Assembly: GCA_013180625.2 (NCBI GenBank)
Contig: SNVD02010473.1
Span: 682,001-746,000 of the forward strand
From: Boswellia sacra
Taxonomy: Eukaryota; Streptophyta; Magnoliopsida; Sapindales; Burseraceae
Direction of reading: 5' to 3'
Length of the DNA stretch: 64,000 bases
The translations under genes were made by a program, and so were the position numbers. Below the pieces are notes generated by a model that saw only the letters and a list, made by a program, of their open reading frames with translations, was not told the DNA's origin and made no database searches. The stretch's first letter is position 1; each line of letters starts with the position of its first letter. Positions 37,901 through 51,042 of the stretch are shown in pieces.

Positions 37901-38703
37901 ACAACATGAAAACATTTTAATCCTAATTATGTTTTGAGTACCCATCTAACAAACAATTCTAGAGTTATTAGAATAAACCATAAAACTAACAACAACCATA
38001 CACTAACGAAACAATTAAAAGAATTACCTTTTCTTAATGCGAGGCAATGCAATATCGCACGAATAATCTTTTGTAAGAAGTTCATCAATCACCTCATCCA
38101 CATGAGTTAAAGAAAATTCTAAAATTACAAAGCAAAAAGCACACATTAGTCAAGTTACAAATAAAATAGAAAACAAAAATTAACAAAACAAGACTCAAGA
38201 CTTACGTCCATCAGGTAATTTTCGCCGCAATTTTCTATAGTCATTGTACAATGGCTCAAGGTAACGATAAATATCAATATCAGTCCCTGTAAGCCGCAAG
38301 TAAAACGCACCCAGAACTCGGACATACCTGCACACAAGAACGCAATAAGCAAAAGCAATCAAATTTGAATTCCACGATGAAACAAGAAGAGTAAAAACTT
38401 TTTTTTTTTTTACTTGTAATCGTCGTTTTTAATGAACTCAACAACAATGTCTTTCTCAGGCTGAATCTGGAGCATTTTCATGACAAGGCACAAGAAGGGG
38501 GTGGGTTTACGATTGCCACCGAAAGTACCACCGAGGTGGTCCAGTTCCATGGCTTTGTCGACCAGCGTCTCCGCCGTTAATCCGAAACATTGTTCCTTCC
38601 AGTACGTGTTTTGGTATATCTTCGACCGGACGATCTTCTCGACCAGGTTTTGTGGATTCGTTCCTCTTATGCTCTTCGCTGCTGGGTCCGTACGGTTCGC
38701 CAT
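34980..38703 (-). CDS. PRP38: Pre-mRNA-splicing factor 38 (PRP38), U4/U6.U5 tri-snRNP-associated
   Basis: PRP38 joins the spliceosome with the tri-snRNP and is needed for its activation. Six exons join in frame: 38703-38414, 38327-38206, 38118-38028, 37530-37401, 37309-37239 and 35442-34980. They give 388 aa. The N-terminal PRP38 domain (about 1-170) has [38 protein letters not shown] and [11 protein letters not shown]. It is followed by an acidic Glu/Asp stretch in exon 4 and a long Arg-Asp/Arg-Glu/Arg-Ser tail in exon 6, as in the plant family. The tail is encoded partly by a CTCTAT-type hexanucleotide tract. Intron 5 (35443-37238) is long and holds a hAT-type MITE. The gene is divergent from phosphatidylinositol synthase. 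Confidence 0.95.
35316..35375 (-). repeat. Hexanucleotide tract (CTCTAT/CTCTGT on the plus strand) coding for Arg-Asp dipeptides in PRP38
   Basis: About ten near-perfect 6-nt units (ctctat, with ctctgt variants) run in frame with the PRP38 tail and encode alternating Arg and Asp. The repeat keeps the frame at any copy number, so length variation between individuals is likely. Confidence 0.75.
36099..36674. mobile_element. hAT-type non-autonomous element (MITE, 576 bp) in PRP38 intron 5
   Basis: The element starts CAGGGACGGAGCCA and ends with its exact reverse complement TGGCTCCGTCCCTG, a perfect 14-bp terminal inverted repeat. It is flanked by an 8-bp target duplication CTGTCAGC at 36091-36098 and 36675-36682. 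An 8-bp duplication with CAGGG-type ends is the hAT superfamily signature. A GTGGGGGCAA subterminal motif occurs near both ends, and the right end holds a perfect 20-bp palindrome at 36630-36649. There is no transposase coding. The clean duplication points to fairly recent insertion. Confidence 0.88.
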
Positions 38704-39980
38704 TTTTGTGCTGAGACAAGCCGGTTAGGGCTTGCACAATTGAAGAGGAGCGGAAGACGAATTTAGTAGGCTGTGAAGCAGAGGTGAAACGGCAGCATAT
38801 GCAAGGACTATTAAATTCAATTATTAAAAAAAAAGATGGGGTTAATTTCATAAGTTTTTCGGATTTGGAAACTCAATATTACAAAAATAACAGAAATAGT
38901 TATTCTTCATCAAGTAATAAAATTGTGGGAAAATTAAAAATAGGCAAATTAAAGAATGATCACACACTTAAAATTGGATTAAACAAAAATGGACCGAGTG
39001 CTTAAATATTAGATACATAATAGCATCTACAAAATTATAAAACTTTTTTTTTTGGTTAAACATTAATATTTGATATTTAGATATCTTTGAATATTTATGT
39101 GTCTATTAATTTTAACACTTAATAATAATTTGTCAATCTTACCACTTGATATTTATTGGTTTGTTAATTTTAACGTTTAATACTTATAGATTTATTGAAT
39201 ATAGTCTTGACATCTAACTTTTCTCAAGATTATAACTTACTAACATTGCATAAACAAAAAGAAAATAATTTACTTCCCATCTAAGCATTACTCAAATAAA
39301 GTGAACTGATTCATGTGCTAATTACCATAGCATCAAACCTGAATCATGTGAACCGAAAAATAATTTACAAATTCAAAAAACGCAAACCGAAAGGCCAAAG
39401 CAAACTCGAATCTACAGCCTATCTAGGCACTAAGCACAAGAATCATTATGTATATTTATTTACAAAATCAAGCACCAACACTAAGTAAACCGAATCTAAG
39501 CACCAATACTAACTAAGCTTTAGGACTGCCTTTACCACCCCCAACAGGCTTTTTCATTAGACCTCCAACTAGCAATGTGTTGGCAGGGGTAGGGTAGCTT
39601 AGCTACATGTTTTTTTATTATCTTAATCCATCAGCGTTTGGCAGCTTTTATAATGGCATACCATGCCAATTGCTGATTTGATTTGAGACCATAACATAAC
39701 CATACCATCCATCTTGTTGCCTTACATGTACATGGTGAGATCGTTGCCATCATTCCAGGCATTGATTTTTAATGTTATCATCATTCAAGGCAGGGCAAGC
39801 TTTCAATGTCATTGCTTATGGCTTGGCTTGGCTAGACTGAGATTAATTTCACTGTATTTCAAATTCTTGAGGCTATGCTGCTCAAAAGTTAGCAAGGCAC
39901 ATGCAAAGGTTTGAGCGAGGGTGTTTTCTGTTATTTCTGAAAGTTTAGGGGTTTGAGAAAGCTTTCCCTTTTCAATAATA
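38704..39980. promoter_or_regulatory. Divergent intergenic region between PRP38 and phosphatidylinositol synthase
   Basis: It serves as upstream region for both genes. The left half is very AT-rich, with a loose repeat of 'ttgatattta' and 'ttaattttaac' blocks near 39060-39200. No further gene or clear element was seen. Confidence 0.4.
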
Positions 39981-40133
39981 TATAATTAAGTGAAACTTCA
40001 CACCGTTTTCTCAGAATCACATCACATTCTCTCATCCTCAGCTCTCTCCTCCTTGCCATTTCCAATCTCAGGCAATCAAAGAATCTTCGAAATTGAAGTG
40101 CGTAGTGTTTGTAAAACATCAAAGGGAAGTGGG

Positions 40134-40976
40134 GTGAGTCCCTTTTCTTGTCCATTTATATTATATTATTTGTCTCTATAATTTTTAATATTTTGCATGG
40201 AGATTTCAGTTCTTAATCTTTTCTGGGTTTTGGATTTTTCTACCGGAGCAACCTCATCTTGTTTCGTTAGATTACTTCATATTTTTCATGTTCATCTCTG
40301 TCCATCATCATCCTGGCTGCTTGCTAATTAATTTAAATTGTTAAACAAATGACAACCCAGACTAATAATGGTTATAGTATAAGTCATTGAAGTAACTACA
40401 TGAAAGCAAAGCAACAGACTTAGTTACCTTGGAGGAGTAAACTTGTCATCCTTAATCTTTTCGTCTCAATAAAGTTAGCATTCCGGTTTGTTTCTGTCTT
40501 TGCTCTCCAAATACCAATGTCAATTTTCATTCTGTTCTGACAAGAATAGAAGAGGAAATCAAACACAGAGCATAACAAAAACAAGGACTTAATTTATAAA
40601 CACATCTGGGCTTGTATTGCCAATGAAACCAAAAACACAATTCCAAATGTGTATGCTTCATCAACCCTGGCAACCTTGACATTGTACCTAACATATAAAG
40701 TATTGAAGAGAGAAAGAACATCTTGTATGGGAAGAAATTAATTGGAGTTTATATGCTGTGACATAGTGAATTTATAAATCATCAACACTTCTCTAAATTT
40801 AATTCTTTTACTAGTAAGTGGTACTTGATTTTCCAATTTACCACTTAAAAACTTACGAGGTTTCTCAAAACATTGGGTCTGTCCCCACGGATATATCATT
40901 CCTGGCTTCTGTCTAATTTGCTAGAATGTCTGGTTATCTTGACTAACACTTATTTTTGGTTTCATGTTTTATGCAG
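40134..40976 (+). other. Predicted 5' UTR intron of phosphatidylinositol synthase
   Basis: The donor GGG|GTGAGT at 40134 and acceptor TTATGCAG ending at 40976 bracket an 843-nt T-rich segment between a C/T-rich leader exon (starting about 39990) and the exon with the start codon. Confidence 0.55.
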
Positions 40977-40984
40977 GAGTTGTG

Positions 40985-40996
40985 ATGGTCTATTAG
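40985..40996 (+). promoter_or_regulatory. Three-codon upstream ORF in the phosphatidylinositol synthase leader
   Basis: In the spliced leader, ATG GTC TAT TAG (Met-Val-Tyr-stop) ends only 9 nt before the main ATG at 41006. Such a minimal uORF so close to the start leaves little room for re-initiation, so translation would depend mainly on leaky scanning. A regulatory role is inferred only. Confidence 0.5.
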
Positions 40997-41005
40997 TCAG
41001 CTTAA

Positions 41006-41536
41006 ATGGCTAACACGTCAAAACCAAAACCAAGGCCAAGAGAAGGAAAATTGTCTGTTTACCTCTATGTTCCTAATATAATTGGTGGGTGTGAAGATTT
41101 TAGTGGTTAAATTTTGGCAAGTTTTTTTGGCTTGAAGGGTGTGATGAGTTATTGATGTTTATATTGGATAATGTCAGGATATGTAAGGGTTCTTCTTAAT
41201 TGTGTTGCCTTTGCCATATGTTTCTCCGACAAATGGCTTTTTGCTATTCTTTACTTTATCAGGCAAGAATTTATGTTTCAAAAGAGTTCTTTTTTCGAAT
41301 ATTGTCTTAAAGAAGTTATTTTTCCTTGGTTTTCAGTTGGTAGCCGTTGCTACTTGTAGTCTTGAGTGTAATGTCATTTATTTTCTGGTTTCAGCTTTGT
41401 ATGTGATGCAATAGATGGTTGGTGTGCTCGTAAATTTAATCAAGGTATGAGAAAGTCTAGTTTTATCTTTTAACATTTGTATACAAGTTCACAAATATCA
41501 TTTAATGAGCTGCCATGTATGTGCTTATATGTCTGG

Positions 41537-41579
<43 letters not shown>

Positions 41580-43959
41580 TTGTCTTAGTTTTGTTGCAAA
41601 CCAGTCAGTATGATCATCCAAAATTGTAGTTTTTGTTGAAATAAATTATTGTCATTTAGAACGAGTGCTCTTGTGATATTTATGCTGTTAATATAGGAAC
41701 TGAGCTGTTGTGTTTGTTTTGAATCCTTAAGTCATGTTATTTTATGATTATTAGTTTTATCAAGTGACCCATATCTCTATTAATGTATATTTCATGTTTA
41801 TGATCAAATAAATTGAAGAACTGTAATTTAAGCTCTTTTTCCCTAAAAAACTCAATATATTAGTAAATTGCTGACAACAGTCCTTTCTCTTTGATGGAAG
41901 CATACTATTTGATTAAAGTGTTCTTCTCTAATGGAACCTTAACTTGTTCCTGAATTGTGTTTCTTGTTTTTATATTCTGTTTTATGATTAGTGTGTAATG
42001 TTCCCAACTTTTTATGATTTAAGAGACATCTTTTTCAAATGATATAAATTGATAGTCAGTGATAACAAATACCTAAGATGTGTGATGTAATTATCTTTTT
42101 CTCTTACAAGTTCAGTTTCAACCTTTGGAGCAGTATTGGACATGGTAACAGATAGGTAATGTCTCTCCTTTGGTTATGCTACATTAATAGTTATCCTTTT
42201 TATTTTATTTTGTTTTGTGTTTTGGAGTCTGGGGCTTGTGTAGAAGCCTAAAAAATTGAATTATTTAGTTGTGCTTTGGTGCTTACAATTATTAACGGTA
42301 TTTTATGTCGCAGGATTAGCACAGCTTGTCTACTAGTAGTACTCTCACAAGCATACCGGTAAAGATTCTTCATATTTTTTTAAAGCAAAATTCGTTCTTT
42401 TTAGATATGGTTATAACTAAGCTATTAGATAGGATCTCTGTGCAGGCCCAGCTTGGTTTTTTTGTCTCTGCTTGCATTAGATATTGCTAGCCATTGGCTA
42501 CAGATGTACAGGTAACTTGTCCTTTTGATGGTTTATTACCTGGATGAATTTGATTGCTTATTAATTAAAAGTATATCTTTTGTTGGGAAATATGTACAAT
42601 TTTGATTATTTGTTCCAGTACATTCTTGACTGGCAAAACTAGTCATAAAGATGTAAAAGACAGCACAAATTGGCTTTTCAAGGCTTACTATGGGAACCGG
42701 ATGTTCATGGCCTACTGTTGTGTGTCATGTGAGGTAACTGTAGCTTTTGTATGTCATATGTCATATGCATTATATATATATATATATATGTTGTCGGCAC
42801 TCATCTCTTGATTGAATTGTTTCAACTTTGTAGGTTCTTTACATAATCCTATTTCTTATTGCTAAGAGTCAGAGTGAAAGTTTGGTGGATGTAAGTTGTT
42901 ATTTTAACCTCTTTAAGGTGTAGGAAGATTTTCCTCAAACCTTGGTTTCTGAACTGTTTCTTCTTTCAGGTTTTAATGACTTCTGTTCAGCGGGTTTCAC
43001 TTCTTTCTTTTGCTGTTCTTTTGAGTTTATTTGGATGGGCAATCAAGCAAGCAGTTAATGTTATACAGGTAAAAACTTTGAACTTTTAATTTTGATAGAT
43101 AGAAACATATGCCTACCCAATTCCAAATGCTTGCTAAAATTGAAGAAATTTTCTTCTTTTGACATAGTGAAATTTCCTTCCATACGTTAGAATCTTCACA
43201 TGAATCAATGTGAGATACACTTCCTTTATTTTACATGAAAATCAGGCTTCATGTTTTCTCTGAATCTCTAATGCAATAGTTCTGTGTTGGAGGTCCTTTC
43301 TTTTCTTGTGTTCTTTTTATTTTATTTTATTTTTATTTTTAGAGTTAAATGTATTTTCTTGTTTCTTGGTACTATTTATTGATTGAAGACTGTAGAAAAA
43401 TGTGTGGTAATAAATTCACGAGGTTGTATTGATAAAGTTTGCATTCATCTGAATAATGGACCCAATTTCTATATTAGGCAATTGACACAGCCATTTGGAT
43501 TAAGGTTGTAATTGGATTAGGGCAATATGAATCTAAAAATTTATATTGAGAATAGTTTGTATGAACTATTGCCTTAATTGTAATAAAGGAGATATTTCAT
43601 ATTATAATTTTAAAAAGGCTGGCCTGCTCAAGCACAGAAGTCGGTTCCAACTTATGCATGAATTTATACTCTTCCAATCATATTCCATCTAACTATTTAC
43701 GGTAAATGTTATTGAATTTAGATTAATTTAGACTTGTTTAATAGAAATCCTGTGATTACATTTAGTCTTCTCGTCTGGATTTAAAGTTGCTCAAATTCTT
43801 TTGTAGACATAATATATCTATTAAACAAGTCTAAATTAGAACCTTAAATTTTTGTGCCAGATTTAACTTTGTGAAATGTTGACATTGATTTCATGATCGC
43901 AGATGAAGACAGCAGCTGATGTGTGTGTGCTTTATGACATTGAGAGGAAGAAGTCCTAG
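41006..43959 (+). CDS. PIS1: Phosphatidylinositol synthase (CDP-diacylglycerol:inositol phosphatidyltransferase)
   Basis: This enzyme makes phosphatidylinositol from CDP-diacylglycerol and myo-inositol in the ER membrane. Ten coding exons join in frame: 41006-41084, 41178-41262, 41395-41444, 42116-42155, 42314-42358, 42446-42511, 42619-42733, 42834-42890, 42970-43068 and 43903-43959. They give 230 aa, as in known plant enzymes. The CDP-alcohol phosphotransferase motif D-G-x2-A-R-x8-G-x3-D-x3-D is complete at about residues 62-84 (D62, G63, A66, R67, G76, D80, D84). Several hydrophobic helices and the end M-K-T-A-A-D-V-C-V-L-Y-D-I-E fit the family. Intron 2 (41263-41394) starts with GC, not GT (CAG|GCAAGA); using a downstream GT would insert four extra residues before F-V-C-D. 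A (GT)n tract lies in intron 3. The suffix PIS1 is by similarity; a PIS2 paralog cannot be excluded. Confidence 0.94.
41537..41577 (+). repeat. (GT)n microsatellite in intron 3 of phosphatidylinositol synthase
   Basis: About 18 uninterrupted GT units, intronic. Likely polymorphic. Confidence 0.9.
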
Positions 43960-46845
43960 TTCATTTGCTTATTCTATTTTAGAATAATCTATTTGTGGTT
44001 ACCCTTTGGTTCCTCCGCTTGGCTTTTAAGCTGATATGATGAAGGTAGCAGACTGATTGAAAAGGAGTTCGAATACTTTAACCAGTGGTATAGACTCCCA
44101 TCTCTTTGCATGTAGCGTGTGCATCCGTCCTTCTGATTATATAGTTTTTCAGCTGTTTGCAAAATTTCAGTTGAACAATAATGTGATAATATGATTAGTT
44201 TTTTAATGTAATTAAACTTGTGTTTCAGGAAATTTCCAATTGTTCACTTCAAACCCTTCTTTCTTTTGTATAGTTGCTCGCTTCTAGGTCTAATGAATTG
44301 TTCACTAACTCTTCATTATTGCTTGCCATTTTTGTGCTTTCATGGCAATTTATATATTTAGAGACAATATCCATGTTTACCTCTGACTAAAAGCTAGCAA
44401 ATTCAAGAATATGACTCATTAATTCTGCTTTGAATAAAAAACTCGAGCAATAGTTATCTCTCGTGCTTCATAAATTGCGTTACATCTTGATGCTTCATGT
44501 TTTTTCATTCTAACTGCTAGCATATGCAAGAATTATGGGTAGGCCAAACTTTTCCTCGAAGTTGAAAATGAAGCCACGGATGAAAGATGAAAACTTGTTT
44601 ACATCCAGAATTAAAGTAGCCCACAGAAGTGCTCTAGCAAATATTTTGGCCTTTTGAATGATATAGTGTTACTCTTCATGGATTAGCATCAAGTATTTAA
44701 CTTGGTCAAGTGATTAGCACAAGGAGGGTGAAGAGCTCGCCGTTGACTCAGGCCAATGTTGGTCATAAATTCGTTCAAAAGTTTATCCTGAGCTCTCGAA
44801 ATCAAAGTGTAATACTCTTTGACAATGTATAGCTTCCCATTGCAGCTAGTGTCCCAGGTAAGAAAATGATGAGAAGGGCAACACCAGCCAAGCGAAAATG
44901 CAAAGCAAGTGCAGGCAAGACCACAATCAGTGCATGATCATGACATAATCATTGGTTACACTTACATATGACAAATCACACAAACAATTTATGATACATT
45001 GAGAATATAGCATATCATTTTTGTTAGTTAAGAAATGTTTATATATCATAACAAACTTCCATTTTGAGGTACTCACTTTAAAACAAAAATAGAAATTATA
45101 TCCCCCAAAAAACCTAAACTCAATGAGAATGACTCCAACTGCATATATATTTTATAAAAAATTATAAAAATGACATTTTATATCTAGTCCTTTAACAGCT
45201 TTACATTCTATGTCTAATATCAATCAATCATGTCAATGAAAATTTAGTGGATGAATCTCTGAATTAACTAGAAAAATAATTTTGTTCACAAAAAAAATTC
45301 TATCATTATGTAATATATTTGTAAAGAAATTTAAAAGGACAAACATAAAATCAATATTACTAGGAATATAAATAAATAGAAAATTTATAGAATTTATACA
45401 CAGTGTTGCACATATTAAAAGAGAGAGAGGGAGAGTTTATCGAATAGCATATGGTGAATGATTTCTTTTTTTAAAAAAAATTAAATAAAATCTAACTAAT
45501 TTGCTGGCAAGGGTTAATGGCTAAAAATAAAGTTAGAGAAGTTAAGAAAAAGAAAAAGAAAAAAAAAAGGTTGTCATGCAAAGCGTTTTTAATATGTGAA
45601 GTTGGTTTGGCCTCCAACTAAACAGGCACTATTTGAGTTCCTCAATTCTCTTTCAAAATCTCCACTTACATTAAAATAAATTTTAGTATAGAACTTTATA
45701 AATATCTTTTAAATAAACTTACCATATGTGAAGTAGTTTGTGCTACTCTTTTTCTCCACGATTCAAAATCTGTTCATCTATTTTATTTTTTTTGTCTTAG
45801 GTTTGACTGAATTTTTAAGGTAAAAATCCAAATTCATTAGTAATCAGTGCATTAGAGCAATTTATTCTCCCAAATAAGTGAAAATAGAAGTGCCTATTTC
45901 TTTCCAAAAATAAGTTATAAAATAGTTGATTTACATATACACAAGGTTTACTTGATATTAAATTTAATATGATAAAAAATTAGATTTTTTATAATTGAAT
46001 AAATTATGATAGTTCATATAAATATGCATTAGATATGCTTGTTTGGTTATGTTGAAATGAACAAAATGAAATTGTCAACAAAAGCTATGACAAAAATAAA
46101 ATAAAATAAAAATAAAACTTGATTATATTATCATTGCTTGAATTCACCCATTTTTATCATTTCAAAATCTACCCTATAAATATTAAACAATAATTTTAAA
46201 TAAATATTTGAAGAGAAAACAATGGTTTAAGATTTAAGGAAAAAAATTTTGAATGAAATATAAGACTATTACATTGGTTATACTTTGAATTGTTGGTATC
46301 TTTTTTAATCATTTATATCTAAAAAATCATTTTATTTTTAGTTTTAATTAAGTGAAATTAAACACAAATAGATTTTGTGGGCCTCAAATAACAACCATTT
46401 GTATCATTTTAATATTTATATTTGGAAATGGATCTTTAGGTACAAATTTCTTATATAAAATTAGACAAAAATTTATAACTATAGATTTACAAAATCTAAT
46501 AATTGAGATGATTAATGAGTTAGACAGCGTTACACATAATATTTTAATTTTTTATTTTAATCATTAAATTTGAAGAAATTAAAAAATAAAAAATTATATT
46601 CAAATTTTATATTAAAATATCATTCCCTTTGTTTTGTTTTTACAACATTGATGTTTTTGTCAATCCATACAATGATTTTCAGCTACCCACTAGGGCCACA
46701 AGCACCTAAACAAACAAAACACACGAATTACATAGTCCATGAATTGAACAAAGTCAAACGACATCGTGTCGAAGTGACTCTTCAAGGACTATGACATCCA
46801 CTTCCACCAACACAACTTGCTCTCTTCTCTCTTCACAACCAAAAA
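43960..46845. other. Intergenic region between phosphatidylinositol synthase and the RING gene
   Basis: The first part is the 3' UTR of phosphatidylinositol synthase. The rest is AT-rich, with a GA-rich tract near 45420 and poly-A/T runs. Short open frames near 46352-46794 are low-complexity and show no family motif. Confidence 0.5.
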
Positions 46846-49800
46846 ATGGACGAAGAGGAAGCATTGACCGGTGGCAGCGATCCAGTGCGGCGCCACTTGA
46901 TGATAACGAGAGCACTCCCATTTCCACTAACGCGCTACACATCCGGCGATCCCACTGAGGGAGAGAATCGGAGCTCCTATTCCCGGACAATTGTGTTCCT
47001 GGACGTGATATGGAACTTGGCTTTCGTTTTGGTGTCAGTGGTTGTGCTTTTTCTAGCTTTTAATGAAAGACCCTCCACTCCTTTAAGGGTTTGGGTTTCT
47101 GGGTATGCTTTGCAGTGCGTTTTGCATGTGGGTTTTGTCTATCTTCAATATTGGAGGAACATCAACATCAACGCCCTTTCGTCCTCCTCTCAAACCACTA
47201 ACACAAGGTAGCTTAATTTTTGTTTTTCCAGTTGATTTTGATTTTGTATTGATGTTCAGAGGTTTCGCATTTGGTAATTGCTTCCAAGTTTCTCCATTTT
47301 TGCTACCATTGACTGGCAAGATTGCTCTTTTGGGGGTCCTTGCGCTTGAAACCTTGTACATTGAATTTGCAGCTAGAGAGGTTTAAAACCGACTTCAATA
47401 TAGTATCTCAAGTAGCAATGTTATGTTAGAATTAGCATAACAGTAAGTAAATTTCTTAGCATATCTGTTGGACATGGACAAAGTTATGCTTTTTGTTAGG
47501 GAGATAGTCTTGGGAAAGAGAGAAACAAACTTGAGAACTGAATGATGCAATTATGTGTGTCAAGTTTTGCTTTTAAAATCTTTGTTACTCAGGATATACT
47601 AGGTCTATGCATTGCCATTGAAATTGAAGTAATTATATGATGATCATACAATTTCTACTTCAAAGGAAAGGATGCCTTAGAAGGAAGGGTATAAATAAAG
47701 AAGAGACAAAATGCTATTGGGTGATGAATTCTTTTGCTTAATTTGGGCTGAAATAACACTAGAAACTGTATAGTTGTGTACGTGGGGACACTCTTCAACC
47801 AACCTTAAAATTAATCAGCTCTTCTCTTAAAGAGCTTCTGTTCCTTCAATTTTCTCTTTTCTCCTCCTATTCTCACTCCATTATCTATTTTCAGAGGAAA
47901 AATCATAAAAAAGATTCCAGCAATAAGAAAACTAACAATATCTTGGCTTTCTTGTATAGCTATGTTTCCTTTTGTTTTGTTTTGATTTTTATTTTCTTTT
48001 ATCCCTTTCCTGAACTCGACATCAAAACAAAAAGCTTACCTGCAGTAATGTTTTGTGGTGTTGGAAGCTGTTCTAGTGCAAAATGTCTCTAACCTATCTC
48101 TACTTTTTCAGTGCTGTAAAAAGGTTGGAGTCAATAAATACAATGGTTTCTTGCATCTGGTGGGTTATTGGATTCTATTGGATTGTTGTGGGTGGCCAAG
48201 CACTGCTGAGGGACTCCCCTTGTCTCTATTGGTAAGGGCTGGCATTAAAGTTTTTAGATTACATTGCTTTTAGTTTTAACCTTTTGTTCACTTGTTCTCT
48301 TTTGCTGTAACTGTTGCAATTAACTGCAGAACATGTTTACCAAATAGAGTTTGTTTGAACATGCACATCAGGATAAACAATGATGTGAAAAGCTGGTGGA
48401 CCTCTTTTGTTTGCTGCAATTTGATCTCTAAATTTGGAATTTCCTTCTCAAGTGTAAATATAGCAGTTGATGATGGTGTGTTTACATTGAGTTCCTTTGA
48501 TCATCTTATGTAAAAGCCCTCATGGAGATCTAAACAATCAGGTTTATTGTAAGGACACTATGGCAACAACAGAGCTGCTAAACCTTTTTCAAATTCTTCT
48601 GGTGATTGTTTGCTTTCATGGAATATTAGATCTTTTACCATTACCTGTTCAAAGCTAACTACTGTGAATTTACAAAATTAACATCCTTCCTTATCCTGAT
48701 CCTCAATTTCCCACCTGAAATAGTTGAAAAAAAAAATTGAATAGAAGGAATCATATTTGTCCTGAAACAGCCACCAAATAAAAGAAACTAGGAAATCTGT
48801 ATTTTTTCAATAGACAACAATTTTTCTCGTTACACTTTCGTAATTTATTTTTTCTTTTTTTGCATCTATTGCAAATAAATGTTTTCTGAGGTGCCTCTAC
48901 AATATGGCCATGGGCTATGATCTACCAAGCAGTTACAGATTTTATTCATGCATTTTGCATTATTGAGACACATATGGACTCTTAATTATGAAACCAAGTG
49001 CATAAAGTCCAGATTAGCATAATCGCATGACAAGTGATACTTTCCTGAAACTTCAAAACTATAATTAATATTTTCATTGAAACTATAGGTCATAGAATGC
49101 AGTATGTATGGTCTTGGGAATACTAGCAATGGTAAATTTTGAGCTTTTTCAGCATTGCATTTTTGGCAAAAAATATGGAACCCTAATGATGAACCCTGAT
49201 TCTTTTGCAGGTTAACAGTGGTCTTTCTAGCCTTTGACGTGTCCTTCATATTCTTTTGCATCGGGATGGCATGTATCTTTATCTTTGCTATCTTCTGTTG
49301 CATCCCAATTGTTGCAATTGCTTATGCTCTAGCAACTAGACAAGGTGCGTCTGAAGACAATATTAGGAGTCTTCCTAAGTATAGGTATCGTTTGGCTAGT
49401 ACTTTGAGTACATTAGATAATGGTGAGAAGCAAGATGTTTTTGAGAAGGGGGTGGATTCAAGCAACAATAACTCCTCTAATGAACTCATTCTCTATGCGG
49501 AAGATTCAGTGAGTATCAAGACTCTTAGCCCATGCAGTTAGAATTCATTACATATATTTGCAATGCATATATATGGTAATAAATCAGGAATTGGCTTTCA
49601 ATTGAGCTGTTATTTTACAATACAAAATTTAGTATTGTTACGAGCATGCCAAGGTGGAAATTAAATTGAGGTTTTTTTTCCCCCCATAATTATGTTTCTT
49701 AAATGGGATTAAAGGAAACGCCCTTTGGGGTACTACTATAAAGGTCTCAAAAGAACTACACAGTACTGGGAAGATCATTAACAATAATCAACAATTAAGA

Positions 49801-50502
49801 GTCAAGTACATGAAAGCCTGTTTGTAGAATTATGCAGTGAAAACTGTTATGTAAAATGTAGAGGGCGTGGGGAAGGGGGAGGTGGGAACTGTATTTTCCA
49901 GAACTTAAAATTTGCTTTGTAATATGTCTTGAAAAAAAGGTTTTCTAGGAATCAAAAGAGTGAAATGATTCTGAAAGAGTTTTGGAGTAGAAGAACTCTT
50001 TTTTTAAGAATCTTGTTTTTCTCAAAACTTATAAAATGTCTGTTAAGTCTTCTCTCAGTTCAACAATAATTTTGTAGAATATGTTGCCTATTTTTCAAAC
50101 AAAATACTAAATACTTTCTGTTTGTTTTGAGAATTTATAAAAGAGAAAATAGTTTTTGAAAAGGTAACAACTTGTTCTTGACTTAGCAACTTGCAAGTAT
50201 CCCAGTGAGTGAACGTGGCTCTGATTATAGAATTATCAGCCCCTCCATTTTTTTTAATTATTAATTTATATGCAAATAAATGTGTGGTATTTTTGGTAAC
50301 TGAAAATTGTTTTAATTTGTAAAAGTGTTTTGCCTTGTAGGATTGTTGCATTTGCCTTTCTCATTATGTAGATGGGGCAGAGCTATATACACTGCCTTGC
50401 AACCACCATTTTCATTGTGGATGTATCAGCCGATGGCTTCGGATAAACGCAACCTGCCCTCTCTGCAAGTTCGACGTCCGCAAAGGTGATTCATTGGTTT
50501 AA
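46846..50502 (+). CDS. Membrane-anchored RING-H2 E3 ubiquitin ligase (At1g12760/At1g63170-like)
   Basis: This is a predicted E3 ligase of the endomembrane system. Four exons join in frame: 46846-47207, 48112-48231, 49211-49508 and 50341-50502. They give 313 aa. Hydrophobic segments lie at about 48-72 and 82-102. Two more are in exons 2 and 3: [14 protein letters not shown], and a long F/I/C-rich pair ending I-A-Y-A-L. The C-terminal exon is a complete RING-H2: C-C-I-C, then [24 protein letters not shown]. The C-x-H-x2-H-x2-C core is intact. The exon 2 frame ([10 protein letters not shown]) was chosen by splice phase; an open 72-codon frame overlapping it is out of phase. The substrate is unknown. 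The gene is convergent with the first PSRP5 gene. Confidence 0.9.
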
Positions 50503-51006
50503 AATCCCTTCTCCATAAGTTGAGAGGCAAAATGACATTGCGGTGATTAGCTCTGTAGAGAGCGACTAAGGGAGCAATCTAGTCGGTGATTCTCTTGTTG
50601 ATCTTCTGACCTGATTGTGAAAGAAGAAAAGAAGAATTCTTTCCTAGACGATTCCATTGTACCCAAGTTTCTTTCTACTGCGTGTAGACCCTTTCTGTGA
50701 ATAGAAAATTTAACTTTCTTTGTAGCTTAAGTGTAAATGTATATTTTGTTGTGCAAGATAGCCCCTAATATAATTTCACCTGCCCTTCAGTAAATTATCT
50801 ACGTCAAAGTTTCTAAAAATCTTGTGTTGGAACAGAATTCGGAGCCGTGTGTTTTATCTGTAGTTGTCATATGTCAATTGAAAATGTTGAATTTTATGCT
50901 AGCCGTCTCTTTTAGTGTGAAATTCAACTCTCCTGCCCAAGTCTGGGTCCGACTTAAATGTAAGCTACCGCGACATTTCGTTCTGATTGTTTTTTTAACT
51001 CAATTA

Positions 51007-51042
<36 letters not shown>

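Noticed and set aside
46352..46794. Two short frames upstream of the RING gene
   Set aside because: Low-complexity AT-rich sequence without recognisable domains or promoter features.
48055..48273. 72-codon frame overlapping RING gene exon 2
   Set aside because: Out of phase with the exon; the correct frame gives the conserved S-A-V-K-R-L-E-S and W-W-V-I-G-F-Y-W segment.
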